A DNA stretch of 64,000 nt from Deltaproteobacteria bacterium (GCA_020852955.1 JADYZW010000006.1:24738-88737); one strand, 5' to 3'; positions 17,048 through 27,810 are shown, numbered from the stretch's first letter. The notes: a model not told the origin generated them from the letters alone. Numbers and translations are program-made.

Positions 17048-20000
17048 ATGAGCGTTTCTCGACCGGCTGAGCCCATGAGCCGTCTTCGCAGTCTGTGGTA
17101 CGAGAGCCGCCACCTCGACGCGGGCGCGCCCGGGTTGCGCATGCGCCTCGCGGCGCTCCCGGAGCACGCGCGCGAGCTCCTGCTCGCGGTCGGCGACCGG
17201 CTCGCCGCAACGTCGCTCACGCTGGCCCAGCAGTACTGTCGGCAGGCGCCGGCCGCATGGGCGCTCGGCGAGGGCGCGTTCGCGCGCTGGGTCGCGGGCG
17301 GCGAGCGGCTCGCGGTCGGCGAGCACGGCTCGCGGAACGCCGCCGGGTCCTACTTCGCGCAGGCACCCGCCGCGCTCGCGAGCCTGCCGGCGGCAGAGCT
17401 CGACGCCTGGCTCACGCTCGCGGGCGACGTGCTGGTCGCGTCGCGGCGGCTCGGCGAGGCCTTCGTCGCGGCGAGCCTGCCGGCGCTCGCGAGTCTCGCG
17501 CCCGGCAGCGGACGACTCGAGCGCTGGGTCGCCGAAGGGCTGTCGCTCGCGCGCCACGGCTTCGACGGCGAGGCGCTGGCGCTCGCCTTCTTCGAGGCGA
17601 CCGGGCTCGCGGCGCCGATCTTCGCGCCGCGGGACTACGCGCGCTTCGCCGCACTCGGACTCGCCGCGGCGTCGGCGAGCCGGATGCGGGTCGACCTCTT
17701 CGTGAGCGTGCCGCCGGCGCTCCGGGAGCTCGACGAGGCGGAGCGCGGCGGCGTCCTCGAGCTCGCGACGCTCGCCGCGGAGCGCGCGCCCGCGATCGGT
17801 GTCGAGGCGTACTTCTCGCTCCCGGCCGCGCTCGCCGTGGTCCCGGAAGCGCGCGCGGACCTCCTCGCGAGCCTGCGGCCGGTCGCACGCGACGCCACCG
17901 CCTCCCTCACCGACCTCCTACCGGTCTTGCGCGCGATCCTCGGGCACACGCCTCGCGACGTACGCACCCGGCTGATCGCGCTCGCCGGCCGCGTCGCCGC
18001 GGTCTTTCCGACCGGCACCGTCCCGTTCTACCGGATGCTGCCGCGGCTCCTCGAGCGCACCGGCATCGACGGAATCGAGCGCTGGGTCGCGACGGGGCTC
18101 GAACACGCAGCCGAGCATCCCGACGCCGGCGCCGCCTACTTCGGTCTCGACTCGCGGACGAGCCGCGCGGTGCTCGCGGCGGAGTCGACGGCCGTCGAGC
18201 TGCCGGAGGTGCAGGGGCTCCTGAAACGCTATCTCCAGATGCTGACCGGCCGGAGCTGGCAGGTCGCTGGGCGCGCCGACGTCGGCTACCGCCCCCCCTT
18301 CGACGAGCCGGCGACGGAGGACGCCGCGCCGAGCCGCGAGACCGCGCTCTTCCCGGCGCAGCTCGCGACCTTCGCCGAGGCCGAGAGCAACCTCCGCCTC
18401 TACCGACTGATCGCGGCGCAGCACGCGGGACGGCGCGAGCTCGCGAGCGACACCCTCGACCCGCCTCTCGACCGCTTCCTCGCGGGATTCGACCACCCGG
18501 GCGTCGCGGGCGAGCTCTTCGCGATCTTCGACGGCGTCCGCGTCGACGCCGGGATCGGGCGCCGCTATCGCGGCCTCGCCGGGGACCTCGCGGCGGTCGC
18601 GGCCGAGCTCGAACACGGACGGCGCCGCCTGCCCGGAACCCTCGGGCACCTCGTCCACGTGCTGCGCGAGGCGCGCCTGCCGGAGCTCGCGCGCCGCGTG
18701 CCGACGCTCGCGGCGCGGCTCGGGGCCCCCGGGGCGACCGTCGCGGACAGCGCCGCCGTCACACGCGCCGTCTACGACGACATGATGCGTGGCGAGCACG
18801 GCGCGCTGCTCGCGAGCGCGCTTCACGGGCCGGCCGACGACGAGGACCTCGCCGCCCTTGCCGAGGACGCGCGCTTCTACCTCGACGGCGGCGAGGCGCT
18901 CGGCGGTGGCGAAGACGAGGCGGCGGGGCCGGCGCCGGAGGCGCCCGAACCGATAGACCGGCAGGTGGACGACGACGTCGCCCTCACGGACGAGGAGAGC
19001 GACGGCCCGGCCGGCGTGCCGCTCGACCCCGAGGAAATCCTGAAGCTCCTGCAATCGGGGGCCCGCATCACGGCCGCGCAAGGTCACGGCGAGGATCTCG
19101 CGGCGCTCGGCCTCTACGTGTCGGATCTCGCCGGCAAGCTCCCGCGCGAGCGCATGGCCGAGCTGCAGAACCTGCTGCGCCAGGCGCAGAGCGGCCGCGC
19201 CGCGGCGTTGCCGCATGCGGCGGGCGAAGGCGAGTTCCTTTACGACGAGTGGGACTATCGCATCGCCGACTACCGTCACGCCTGGTGCCGGCTCGCCGAG
19301 ATCCCGCTCGAAAGCGACACCGGCGACTTCTTCCACCAGACGCTCGCGGCCCACGCCGACCTGCTTCCGGAGGTGCGTCGGCAGTTCCAGCGCATCCGCC
19401 CCGAGCGCTACCGCGTGATCCACGGACTCGAGGACGGCGAGGACTTCGACCTCGACGCCGTCGTCACGGCGCGGGCCGACCGGCGCTCGGGGCATCCGCC
19501 GTCACCGAAGCTCTACCAGGCGAAGCAGCGCGAAGAGCGCGACGTGGCGACGCTCTTCCTCGTGGACATGAGCGCCTCGACCGACGAGCCCGTCCCCGGC
19601 GCGCCCGCCGGTCGCCGGGTCATCGACATCACGAAGGAGGCGCTGGTCGTCATGGCCGAGGCGCTCGAGGAGATCGGCGACGCCTACGGCATCTACGGAT
19701 TCTCCGGCCACGGCCGCCGGCAGGTCGAGCTCTACCTCGTGAAGCACTTCAACGAGCCGCTCACGAGCGCGGTGAAGGGCCGGATCGGCGCGATCGAGCC
19801 GAAGCGCTCGACGCGCATGGGCGCGGCGCTCCGCCATGCGGTCGCGAAGATGCGCGGCGTCGCCGCGCGCTCCAAGCACGTGCTCCTGCTCTCCGACGGA
19901 TTCCCGCAGGACGTCGACTACGGCGACGACCGGCGCTCGAACGTCTACGGCGTGCAGGACACCACGCGGGCGTTCCAGGAGGCGGCGCGCGCCGGCGTCA

Positions 20001-20143
20001 CGCCCTTCTGCATCACCGTCGACAAGGCTGGGCACGACTACTTGAAGGAGATGTGCGAGGCTTCGCGCTATCTCGTGATCGAGGACATCACGGCGCTGCC
20101 GCGCGAGCTACCGAAGATCTACCAACGCTTCGTGCGGCCGTGA
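17048..20143 (+). CDS. CbbO/NorD-type VWA-domain protein
   Basis: A large 1031-aa partner of the upstream AAA+ ATPase. The C-terminal VWA domain starts near residue 825 and keeps the MIDAS motif as DMSAS; the family threonine and aspartate segments follow. The N-terminal half contains at least three copies of a helical repeat built on RWVAxGxxLA followed by A-YF (about residues 75-100, 157-185 and 338-365). This long repeat-bearing form is known in some NorD-like proteins. An acidic linker (about 610-660) separates the two halves. The start is ATG 17048, with ATG 17075 as alternative. Presumed to recognise the client enzyme. Confidence 0.88.
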   Translation: MSVSRPAEPMSRLRSLWYESRHLDAGAPGLRMRLAALPEHARELLLAVGDRLAATSLTLAQQYCRQAPAAWALGEGAFARWVAGGERLAVGEHGSRNAAGSYFAQAPAALASLPAAELDAWLTLAGDVLVASRRLGEAFVAASLPALASLAPGSGRLERWVAEGLSLARHGFDGEALALAFFEATGLAAPIFAPRDYARFAALGLAAASASRMRVDLFVSVPPALRELDEAERGGVLELATLAAERAPAIGVEAYFSLPAALAVVPEARADLLASLRPVARDATASLTDLLPVLRAILGHTPRDVRTRLIALAGRVAAVFPTGTVPFYRMLPRLLERTGIDGIERWVATGLEHAAEHPDAGAAYFGLDSRTSRAVLAAESTAVELPEVQGLLKRYLQMLTGRSWQVAGRADVGYRPPFDEPATEDAAPSRETALFPAQLATFAEAESNLRLYRLIAAQHAGRRELASDTLDPPLDRFLAGFDHPGVAGELFAIFDGVRVDAGIGRRYRGLAGDLAAVAAELEHGRRRLPGTLGHLVHVLREARLPELARRVPTLAARLGAPGATVADSAAVTRAVYDDMMRGEHGALLASALHGPADDEDLAALAEDARFYLDGGEALGGGEDEAAGPAPEAPEPIDRQVDDDVALTDEESDGPAGVPLDPEEILKLLQSGARITAAQGHGEDLAALGLYVSDLAGKLPRERMAELQNLLRQAQSGRAAALPHAAGEGEFLYDEWDYRIADYRHAWCRLAEIPLESDTGDFFHQTLAAHADLLPEVRRQFQRIRPERYRVIHGLEDGEDFDLDAVVTARADRRSGHPPSPKLYQAKQREERDVATLFLVDMSASTDEPVPGAPAGRRVIDITKEALVVMAEALEEIGDAYGIYGFSGHGRRQVELYLVKHFNEPLTSAVKGRIGAIEPKRSTRMGAALRHAVAKMRGVAARSKHVLLLSDGFPQDVDYGDDRRSNVYGVQDTTRAFQEAARAGVTPFCITVDKAGHDYLKEMCEASRYLVIEDITALPRELPKIYQRFVRP

Positions 20144-20162
20144 GCGCCGCGCCGGAGGACGC

Positions 20163-21077
20163 ATGACCTGGCTTGGACGTCTCCTGTTCAACCGCTTCGC
20201 GCTGCTCGCGTTGCTGTGGTTCGCCGGCGTCGTCGGGCTGCATGTCGGTCAGATCCGCCACGACCGCCTGCCACTCGACCTGGACGCGCTCGCGCCGCCC
20301 GGCGAGCCGCCGCCGCCGGGCACGCTTCTGGCGGCGACGCTCGCCACCGTCATGCGCCACGAGCTCTCCGGGACGGGCTGGCGTCCGAACGACTTCCTCC
20401 TCTGGGGCCCGCGCGTCCTGGCCGACAACAACGCCAACCGCCAGCTCGGCATCCTGCACGCCGTGCGCCGGACGACCCAGGTGATGAAGGAGCACCTCAC
20501 CAAGATCTCGAGCGACCCCTTCGACGCGAACCTCGACAAGGCCGACAACGCCTTCCGCTACGACGAATGGAGGTTCTTCTACCCGACCGCCGAGGGGCGC
20601 TACGCGCTCGGCGTGCGCTACCTCGAGGACTACGTGCGCGGCCTGAAGCCCGAGCTCCAGACCTCGAAGCCGCTCACGCTCCGCCACATGGAGCTGCTGC
20701 GCCTCTTCCAGGCGTGGAGCGACATGCTCGGCGACGCGCACGCCAACCTCTACCGCAGCGAGATCGACGGCCACCCCGTCCGGCCCTGGGAGAGCGACGA
20801 CATCTTCTACCGCGCGCAGGGCCATACCCACGTGATGGCGGCGTGCCTGCGCGCGATCCAGCGCGAGCACGCGCGCTCGTTCGGCGAGCGCGAAGCGCTC
20901 GCCGCCCTCGTCGAGGAGGTCGCGCGCTCGCTCGAGTACGCGGCGCGCCTGAAGCCATTCGTCGTGCTCGACGGCGGCGACGCCGGCCTCACCGCCAACC
21001 ACCGGCGAAACCTCGACGTCTACGTCGCCGAGGCGCGCCAGAAGATCTACTCGATCCGGGAGGAGCTGGAAAAATAA
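20163..21077 (+). CDS. DUF2333 family membrane-anchored protein
   Basis: A 304-aa protein with one N-terminal membrane helix (about residues 8-27) and a large helical periplasmic-type domain. The segments GWRPNDFLLWGPRVLADN and NRQLGILHAVRR are the signature of DUF2333, a family mostly known from Pseudomonas-like Proteobacteria and without assigned function. The gene begins 19 bases after the VWA gene and is probably in the same operon, which would tie this family to an AAA/VWA activation system. Family call from memory of the motif, not a database hit. Confidence 0.72.
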   Translation: MTWLGRLLFNRFALLALLWFAGVVGLHVGQIRHDRLPLDLDALAPPGEPPPPGTLLAATLATVMRHELSGTGWRPNDFLLWGPRVLADNNANRQLGILHAVRRTTQVMKEHLTKISSDPFDANLDKADNAFRYDEWRFFYPTAEGRYALGVRYLEDYVRGLKPELQTSKPLTLRHMELLRLFQAWSDMLGDAHANLYRSEIDGHPVRPWESDDIFYRAQGHTHVMAACLRAIQREHARSFGEREALAALVEEVARSLEYAARLKPFVVLDGGDAGLTANHRRNLDVYVAEARQKIYSIREELEK

Positions 21078-21093
21078 GCGGCCGCGAGGCGAT

Positions 21094-22488
21094 TCAGTCC
21101 ACGACGTAGCCGAGCTGGCGCAGGCGCTCGCGACGCTCGGCGTCGAGGGCGAGCGCCACCGGCGGAGCGGCGGCACGGGCGCGAAAGCCGGCCTTGTTGT
21201 GCTCGCCGATGGCCTTCTGGAGCGCGCCGGTCCGCGCGGCCTGGTTCTGGTTTCGCGGCGTGGTTTCTCCTGCATCCGTCGCGAGGTCGTACAGCGTCGG
21301 GACGAAGCCCTGGTCGAGCAGGAGCTTCCACGAGCCGTCCACGACGGCGGCGCGATGCACCCGCCCCCACGACAGCTCCGCGAACACCGGTGCGGGGGCG
21401 GGTTCCGCGCCCCGCAGCACCGGAACGAAGGACCGCCCCGGCAGCCCGGACGGCACCTCGACCCCCGCGAGCTCGGCAATCGTCGGGAACACGCCGACGA
21501 GCGACACCGGCGCCTCCACGACGCGCCCGGTCGGGAGATCGGCGCCGCCGACCAGGAGCGGTACGCGCAGGACCTCCTCGTAGAGCGTCTTCGTGTGTTG
21601 CATACGCCCGTGCTCTCCGAACTCCTCGCCGTGATCGGAGGTGATCACGACGATGATGTCGTGCCTCCGTCCGAAGCCGATGCCATCGAGGAGACGTCCG
21701 ATCTCGCGATCAGTGAAGGCGATCTCGGCATCGTAGAGCGCGCGCAGCGTCGCGAGCTCGTGCTCGGCGAGCGCCTTCTTCATCATCACCAGAGCCTGCG
21801 CCGGCCCGCGCAGCGGGTCGCCGGAACGGACTCCGAACGCTTCGGCGTAGGCCGGTGGCGGAGAATAGGTCGAATGGGGATCGAAGTAGTGCACGTACAG
21901 GAAGTACGGACCGTTGGTCGTCGGGCGCGACGCAACCCACTCGAGCGCGGCGTCGGTCACGACGTCCGCGGTCGCGTCGGGCTTCTGCTCGTTGCTCGGC
22001 CATACCGGGTCTGCGCCGCTCTGATCGCCGCGCCGCGCGAGGACGTCGAAGCGGTCGAATCCCTGCGCGAATCCCGATTCCGGCGTCACCACCGCCGCGT
22101 TGGCGGAGAATCCCGCGGTATCGTATCCCGCGGCGGCGAGCATCTCGGCCAGCATCAGCTGCTTCTCGTTGAGCTTGAGCGTCATGCGCTCGGCCCCGTG
22201 GTCGACGGGATAGCGACCCGTCAGGATGCTGGCGGTGCTCGGCAGCGTCCACGAGCTCGTCGAACGCGCCAGGCCGAAACGTGTCCCGCGGGCGGCGAAC
22301 GCGTCGAGGCGCGCGGTCCGCGCCCGCGCATACCCATACGCTCCCAGGTGATCGGCCCGAAGCGTATCGATCACCACGAGGACGACATTGGGACGCGCGC
22401 GCATGCTGGGGGGCGCCGGCCGGCTGCAGCCGACCACGACGAGACACGCGAATGTCGCGACCACGGCGGCGGACCCTCGGCGACCCAT
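21094..22488 (-). CDS. Sulfatase-fold lipoprotein lacking the formylglycine cysteine
   Basis: A 464-aa alkaline-phosphatase-superfamily hydrolase with a lipoprotein signal peptide (VVVGC, Cys21). Metal-binding elements are present: NVVLVVIDTLRADHLG near the mature N-terminus and ITSDHGEEFGEHG in the second half. At the catalytic position the usual C-x-P-S-R is replaced by SWTLPSTAS, giving Thr or Ser instead of a formylglycine-forming Cys. It is therefore probably not an FGly sulfatase and may be a phosphodiesterase, phosphonate hydrolase or transferase relative. ATG 22488 is chosen because the signal peptide begins there. Convergent with the DUF2333 gene with a 16-base gap. Confidence 0.85.
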   Translation of the reverse strand: MGRRGSAAVVATFACLVVVGCSRPAPPSMRARPNVVLVVIDTLRADHLGAYGYARARTARLDAFAARGTRFGLARSTSSWTLPSTASILTGRYPVDHGAERMTLKLNEKQLMLAEMLAAAGYDTAGFSANAAVVTPESGFAQGFDRFDVLARRGDQSGADPVWPSNEQKPDATADVVTDAALEWVASRPTTNGPYFLYVHYFDPHSTYSPPPAYAEAFGVRSGDPLRGPAQALVMMKKALAEHELATLRALYDAEIAFTDREIGRLLDGIGFGRRHDIIVVITSDHGEEFGEHGRMQHTKTLYEEVLRVPLLVGGADLPTGRVVEAPVSLVGVFPTIAELAGVEVPSGLPGRSFVPVLRGAEPAPAPVFAELSWGRVHRAAVVDGSWKLLLDQGFVPTLYDLATDAGETTPRNQNQAARTGALQKAIGEHNKAGFRARAAAPPVALALDAERRERLRQLGYVVD

Positions 22489-22612
22489 CGACGTTCCACC
22501 GCCGCGCCGATCACGCCGCCGCACGGCGGCCTCTTACGGAAGCCGGTGTCGTCCGTCAATCCGAGACCGTTGACGTGGCGTCTCCGCTGCGCTCTCTCTC
22601 GCATCCCGACAC

Positions 22613-24604
22613 ATGGCGACGCGCGCGCGCACGATCCTCTTCTTCGGGTACTACCTGGCGCTCGCGCTGTTCGCCCTGCGCGTCGTGCTGCCGGCGCCAG
22701 CGCGGCTGGCGGCGATCCCCGTCGACGTGCCGCCCGCGTGGCGCGGCATCACGATGGCGGACCAGAAGCTCGTGGTCGCGGTCGTGACGGCGCACGCGCG
22801 CGCCCTCGTCCACGCGCCGTCGACGCTGCTCGACGGACCGCAGTGCCATCCGCTCCGCCACGCGCTCATGCTCGGCCAGCACGAGCTCGGCCAGGGGCTC
22901 CTCGGCGTCCTGCCGTACGCCCTGAGCGGCGACCCCGTGCTCACCTACAACGCGGTCGCGGCGCTCTCGGTCGCGCTCGCCGGCTTCGCCATGCACCTCC
23001 TGGTGCGCGGCTACACGGGCAGCGGCGCCGCGGCGCTCGTCGCAGGAACGGTCTTCGCGATCCACCCGGCACGCCTCGGCGACCTCGTGCACCTGTCGGC
23101 GATCGCGAACTACTGGACGGTCCTGACGCTGCTCTACCTGCACCGCTTCTTCCGCCGGCCGACCTGGCCGGCGGCCGCCGCCGTCGCGCTCTCGAGCTCG
23201 CTGCAGACGCTCGAGAGCATCTACCCGCTCGTGCCGCACGCGATCGTGGTCGCGGTCGTGAGCCTGGCGGGCCTGTGGCGCCGCCGCGACGCCTGGCGCG
23301 CCGTCCTCCCGAAGCTCGCCGCGGCCGGACTCGTGAACGTCGTCGCCGTCGCGCTCGTGCTCGGTCCCTATCTCGCCTTCAAGGAGACGTGGGGCTCGCT
23401 CGCGGGACGCCAGCAGTTCCTGTACGTGGCCGGCGACTTCGCACCGGGCGGCGGCGCATACGCCGGCACCGTCGCGCTCGCGCTGGCGGCGGCGGCGCTC
23501 GTCGCGCGCACCGGGCGGCGGGATCCCGCGCCGCCGCGGGCCGCGCTCCTCGTCGCCGGCCTCCTCGTGGCGTGGGGTGCCAGCGCGGGGCTGCGCGCGC
23601 CGGGAATCGACGTCGCGATCCCTCCGCTCTTCGGTCTCCTCGGCGGCATCGTGCCGGGCTTCGATGCCGTGCGCCGCGGCGGCGCGGTCGTGACCGGGTG
23701 GTACCTCGTCGCGAGCGCGCTCGCGGGGCTCGGCGTCGCAGCGCTCGTCCGCGGACGCGGGGCGGGCGCGCGGGCCGCGATCGCGCTCGTCCTCGTCGCG
23801 GCGGCGCTCGCGGAGGTGTTCGTCCCGGGCCTCGCGCGGCGCGCGTTCGGACGCACGGTCGCGCTCCAGGCGTACGTCGTCCGCCCGCCGAACGCGGTGC
23901 TCGCGATGTACGAGCGCCTGCGGCCCGGTGCCGTCCTCGACGTGCCGTACGAGCTCGGGCCCGGCCGGTTCTTCCGCATGGCCGACTTCGTCCTCGCGGG
24001 CGCGTTTCACGGACACCGGGTCGCCGCCTGCTACAACTCCTTCCTGACCCCCCTCCAGGACGACGTCGCGCACTACGCGGCGCGGGCCCTGGAGGACGCC
24101 CGCGCCGCCGAGGCCCTGGCCGCCCTCGGGATCGGAACCGTCGTCGTCCACCTGGCGATCCCGACCGCGAAGGGGCCCCTGCCTTCGGCGGCGAGCGCGC
24201 TCCCCCTGGTCGAGCTCGGCCATGCCGGCACCGAGCGGCTCTACGGCCTCCCGGCGCCGCCCCCGACCACGCGCGACCCCGCCGCGGTCGCGGTCCGTCT
24301 CGCCCGCGATCCGGCGGGTCCCGGACGGATCGCGGTGACCTTCGAGCACCGCGGGTCCGTCATCTACCGTCATCCCGACCCCATCGAGCCGGCCGTCTTC
24401 CTGATCCGCTGGTACGGACCGTCGGGCGCTCCGATGGGCGCGGCGCCGGTCCGGCTCCTCCGCCCGGCCGTCCTCGTCCCGGGCGACGCCGTCACGCGGG
24501 TCGTCGCCGTCCCCGCCGATGCGGCTCCGGCCGCCCGTCTGGCGCTCGTCGATCCGCGGGCGCCCGATGCGCCGCTCGCGACGCTCGTCGGCGCCGGCCC
24601 CTGA
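22613..24604 (+). CDS. Large polytopic membrane protein, GT-C/YfhO-like
   Basis: A 663-aa protein with ten or more hydrophobic helices over the first 430 residues and a soluble C-terminal domain (about 440-663). The first extracytoplasmic region (about 30-75) and the aromatic/charged loops resemble GT-C-type glycosyltransferases or YfhO-like membrane proteins that glycosylate surface polymers, but I cannot identify a definite DE/DD catalytic motif. Divergent from the sulfatase-like lipoprotein, which often accompanies surface-polymer genes. Function not recognised. Confidence 0.65.
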   Translation: MATRARTILFFGYYLALALFALRVVLPAPARLAAIPVDVPPAWRGITMADQKLVVAVVTAHARALVHAPSTLLDGPQCHPLRHALMLGQHELGQGLLGVLPYALSGDPVLTYNAVAALSVALAGFAMHLLVRGYTGSGAAALVAGTVFAIHPARLGDLVHLSAIANYWTVLTLLYLHRFFRRPTWPAAAAVALSSSLQTLESIYPLVPHAIVVAVVSLAGLWRRRDAWRAVLPKLAAAGLVNVVAVALVLGPYLAFKETWGSLAGRQQFLYVAGDFAPGGGAYAGTVALALAAAALVARTGRRDPAPPRAALLVAGLLVAWGASAGLRAPGIDVAIPPLFGLLGGIVPGFDAVRRGGAVVTGWYLVASALAGLGVAALVRGRGAGARAAIALVLVAAALAEVFVPGLARRAFGRTVALQAYVVRPPNAVLAMYERLRPGAVLDVPYELGPGRFFRMADFVLAGAFHGHRVAACYNSFLTPLQDDVAHYAARALEDARAAEALAALGIGTVVVHLAIPTAKGPLPSAASALPLVELGHAGTERLYGLPAPPPTTRDPAAVAVRLARDPAGPGRIAVTFEHRGSVIYRHPDPIEPAVFLIRWYGPSGAPMGAAPVRLLRPAVLVPGDAVTRVVAVPADAAPAARLALVDPRAPDAPLATLVGAGP

Positions 24605-24735
24605 GTCCCCGGAAAGGGCGCGGCGCACGGCGGCTCGGCGCTTCGGAAACGCCAGCCGAGGGCGCGGCGCGCGCCGCGATGGTCCGCCACCCGCGGCGTG
24701 CGCCCCTCGCCCTCGCGCGCTAAGGTGGCCGCGCC

Positions 24736-25745
<1,010 letters not shown>

Positions 25746-25749
<4 letters not shown>

Positions 25750-26750
25750 GCGCCACGCGCACGGTGACGCTCGTCCCCGGCGACGGCGGCGGCCCGGCGC
25801 TCGCGGACGCCGTGGTGCGGATCTTCGCGGCCGCCGCCGTACCGATCGCGTGGGAGCGCGTCGCGGCCGGCGACGAAGCCCTCCGCCGCCAGGGCTCGGC
25901 GATCCCGGCGGAGCTCGTCGGCTCGGTGCTGCGGACGCGCGTCGCCTTGAAGGGCCATCTCGCCGCCAGGCTCGGCGAGGCGCGGGAGAACCCGAACGTC
26001 GCGCTCCGCAAGATGCTCGACCTCTACGCCAACGTGCGCTCGGTGCAGAGCTTCCCCGGACGCGCCTCGCGCTACCCCGGCCTCGACCTGGTCGTCGTCC
26101 GCGAGAGCACCGAGGGCGAGTACGCCGGCCTCGAGCACCGCGTCGTGCCCGGCGTCGTCGAGAGCATCAAGGTCACGACGGCCGATGCGTGCACGCGGAT
26201 CGCCCGCTTCGCCTTCGCACACGCCGCCGCGGCGGGGCGCGCGAAGGTCACCGCCGTCCACAAGGCCAACATCATGAAGCGCGCGGACGGCCTCTTCCTC
26301 GACTGCTGCCGCGCCGTCGCGCGGGAGCATCCCGCGATCGCCTTCCAGGAGCTGATCGTGGACAACGCCTGCATGCAGCTCGTCATGAACCCCTACCAGT
26401 TCGACGTGATGGTGATGCAGAACTTCTACGGCGATCTCGTATCGGACCTCTGCGCCGGGCTCGCGGGCGGGCGCGGGGTCGTGCCGAGCGCGAGCTTCGG
26501 CGACGATCTCGCGGTCTTCGAAGCCATCTACGACGACGCGTCCGCGGTCGCAGCGCCCGACGCCGTCAACCCGATGACGCTGCTGGTGTCGGCGCTCGCC
26601 ATGCTGCGTCACCTCGGCCTCGCGGCGCAGGCCGATCGCATCACCGCCGCGACCTCGGCGGTCCTCGCCGAGGGTACCCGGGTGACGCGCGACCTCGGCG
26701 GCACGGCGGGCACGACCGCGATGGCCGACGCGATCGTCGCGCGCCTCTGA
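25746..26750 (+). CDS. Isocitrate dehydrogenase-like paralogue lacking the NAD-binding loop
   Basis: A 334-aa paralogue of the preceding gene, starting at a GTG within its stop codon. The fold is retained throughout (NPNVALRKMLDLYANVRS, VRESTEGEYAGLEH, VHKANIMKR, FYGDLVSDLCAGL), including the metal-ligand aspartates. However, the HGSAPDIAGK cofactor loop is replaced at about residue 262 by YDDASAVAAPDAVNP, and the substrate Ser is Asn. The stretch DNACMQLVMNPYQFDVMVM is strikingly like eukaryotic IDH3 beta/gamma regulatory subunits. Probably a non-catalytic partner of a heteromeric enzyme; an independent enzyme of altered specificity is the alternative. Followed ten bases later by ferrochelatase. 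Confidence 0.8.
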
Positions 26751-26760
26751 GGCAGCCGCG

Positions 26761-27810
26761 ATGTCCGCCTACGACGCGCTCCTGCTCGTCTCCTTCGGCG
26801 GCCCCGAGCGCCCCGAGGACGTGGCGCCCTTCCTCGAGAACGTGACGCGCGGCCGCGGCATCCCGCGCGAGCGTCTCGCGAACGTCGTCGAGCGCTACCA
26901 TCACCTCGGCGGACGGAGCCCGCTCAACGAGCAGAACCGCGCGCTCGTCGCCGCGCTCCGCGCCGACTTCGCGGCGCACGGCATCGACCTCCCGCTCTTC
27001 TTCGGGAACCGCAACTGGCGCCCGTTCCTCGCCGACACCGTCGCCGAGATGCGCGAGGCCGGCGTCCGCCGCGCCCTCGCGTTCATCACCTCGGCCTACA
27101 GCTCCTATTCCGGCTGCCGGCAATACCTCGAGGACCTCGCGCGCGCCCGCGCCGCGGTCGTGGACGCGCCGACGATCGCGCCGCTCCGGCGCTTTTTCAA
27201 CCACCCCGACTTCGTCGACGCCACCACCGATTGCGTCCGCGCGGCGTGGGAGCGCCTGCGCGCGGCACTCGCGGCCGATGCGCCAGACGCGGCGCGCCTG
27301 GTCTTCACCGCGCACAGCGTGCCGCGCGCCATGGCGGAGGGCTGCGCCTACGAGCGCGAACTCCGCGCCAACGCCGCGCTCGTCGCCGAGCGTCTCGGAC
27401 ATGACCGCTGGGACCTCGTCTGGCAGAGCCGCAGCGGACCGCCGCAGGTACCATGGCTCGAACCCGACGTGCTCGACCACGTCCGCACGCTCCGCGCCGC
27501 GCGCGTACCGGGCGTCGTGATCGCGCCGATCGGCTTCCTCTCGGACCACGTCGAGGTGCTCTACGACCTCGACGTCGAGGCGCGCCACCTCTGCGACGAT
27601 CTCGGCATCGCGATGGTACGCGCTGCCACCGTCGGCACGCATCCGAGCTTCGTCACGTGCGTCCGCGAGCTCGTGCTCGAGCGCCTGCACGGTGCGCCGC
27701 CCCGGAGCGTCGGCCCGCTACCGCCGAGCCCCGACGTCTGTCCCCCCGATTGCTGTCCGGTGCCCGCACGCCCCGCCGCCCGACCCACACCACCGGAGGG
27801 TGCTCGCTGA
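26761..27810 (+). CDS. hemH: Ferrochelatase, actinobacterial/coproporphyrin type
   Basis: A 349-aa enzyme inserting Fe(II) into a porphyrin as a late step of haem synthesis. SFGGPERPEDVAPFLENVTRG and YHHLGGRSPLNEQN are the hallmark of the actinobacterial/Firmicute-like HemH (CpfC) branch. The catalytic histidine lies in VFTAHSVP, and the second conserved acid in GFLSDHVEVLYDLD. Cys119 (SYSGCRQY) and a C-terminal cluster Cys327, Cys331 and Cys332 (VCPPDCC) resemble the ligand set of the [2Fe-2S] ferrochelatases. Co-transcribed with the two IDH-like genes. Whether protoporphyrin or coproporphyrin is the substrate is not decided by sequence alone. Confidence 0.88.
   Translation: MSAYDALLLVSFGGPERPEDVAPFLENVTRGRGIPRERLANVVERYHHLGGRSPLNEQNRALVAALRADFAAHGIDLPLFFGNRNWRPFLADTVAEMREAGVRRALAFITSAYSSYSGCRQYLEDLARARAAVVDAPTIAPLRRFFNHPDFVDATTDCVRAAWERLRAALAADAPDAARLVFTAHSVPRAMAEGCAYERELRANAALVAERLGHDRWDLVWQSRSGPPQVPWLEPDVLDHVRTLRAARVPGVVIAPIGFLSDHVEVLYDLDVEARHLCDDLGIAMVRAATVGTHPSFVTCVRELVLERLHGAPPRSVGPLPPSPDVCPPDCCPVPARPAARPTPPEGAR

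Noticed and set aside
17095..20166. A 1023-aa plus-strand ORF in another frame of the CbbO/NorD gene
   Set aside because: Arg/Ala-rich shadow frame; the VWA motif and helical repeats are in the frame starting at 17048.
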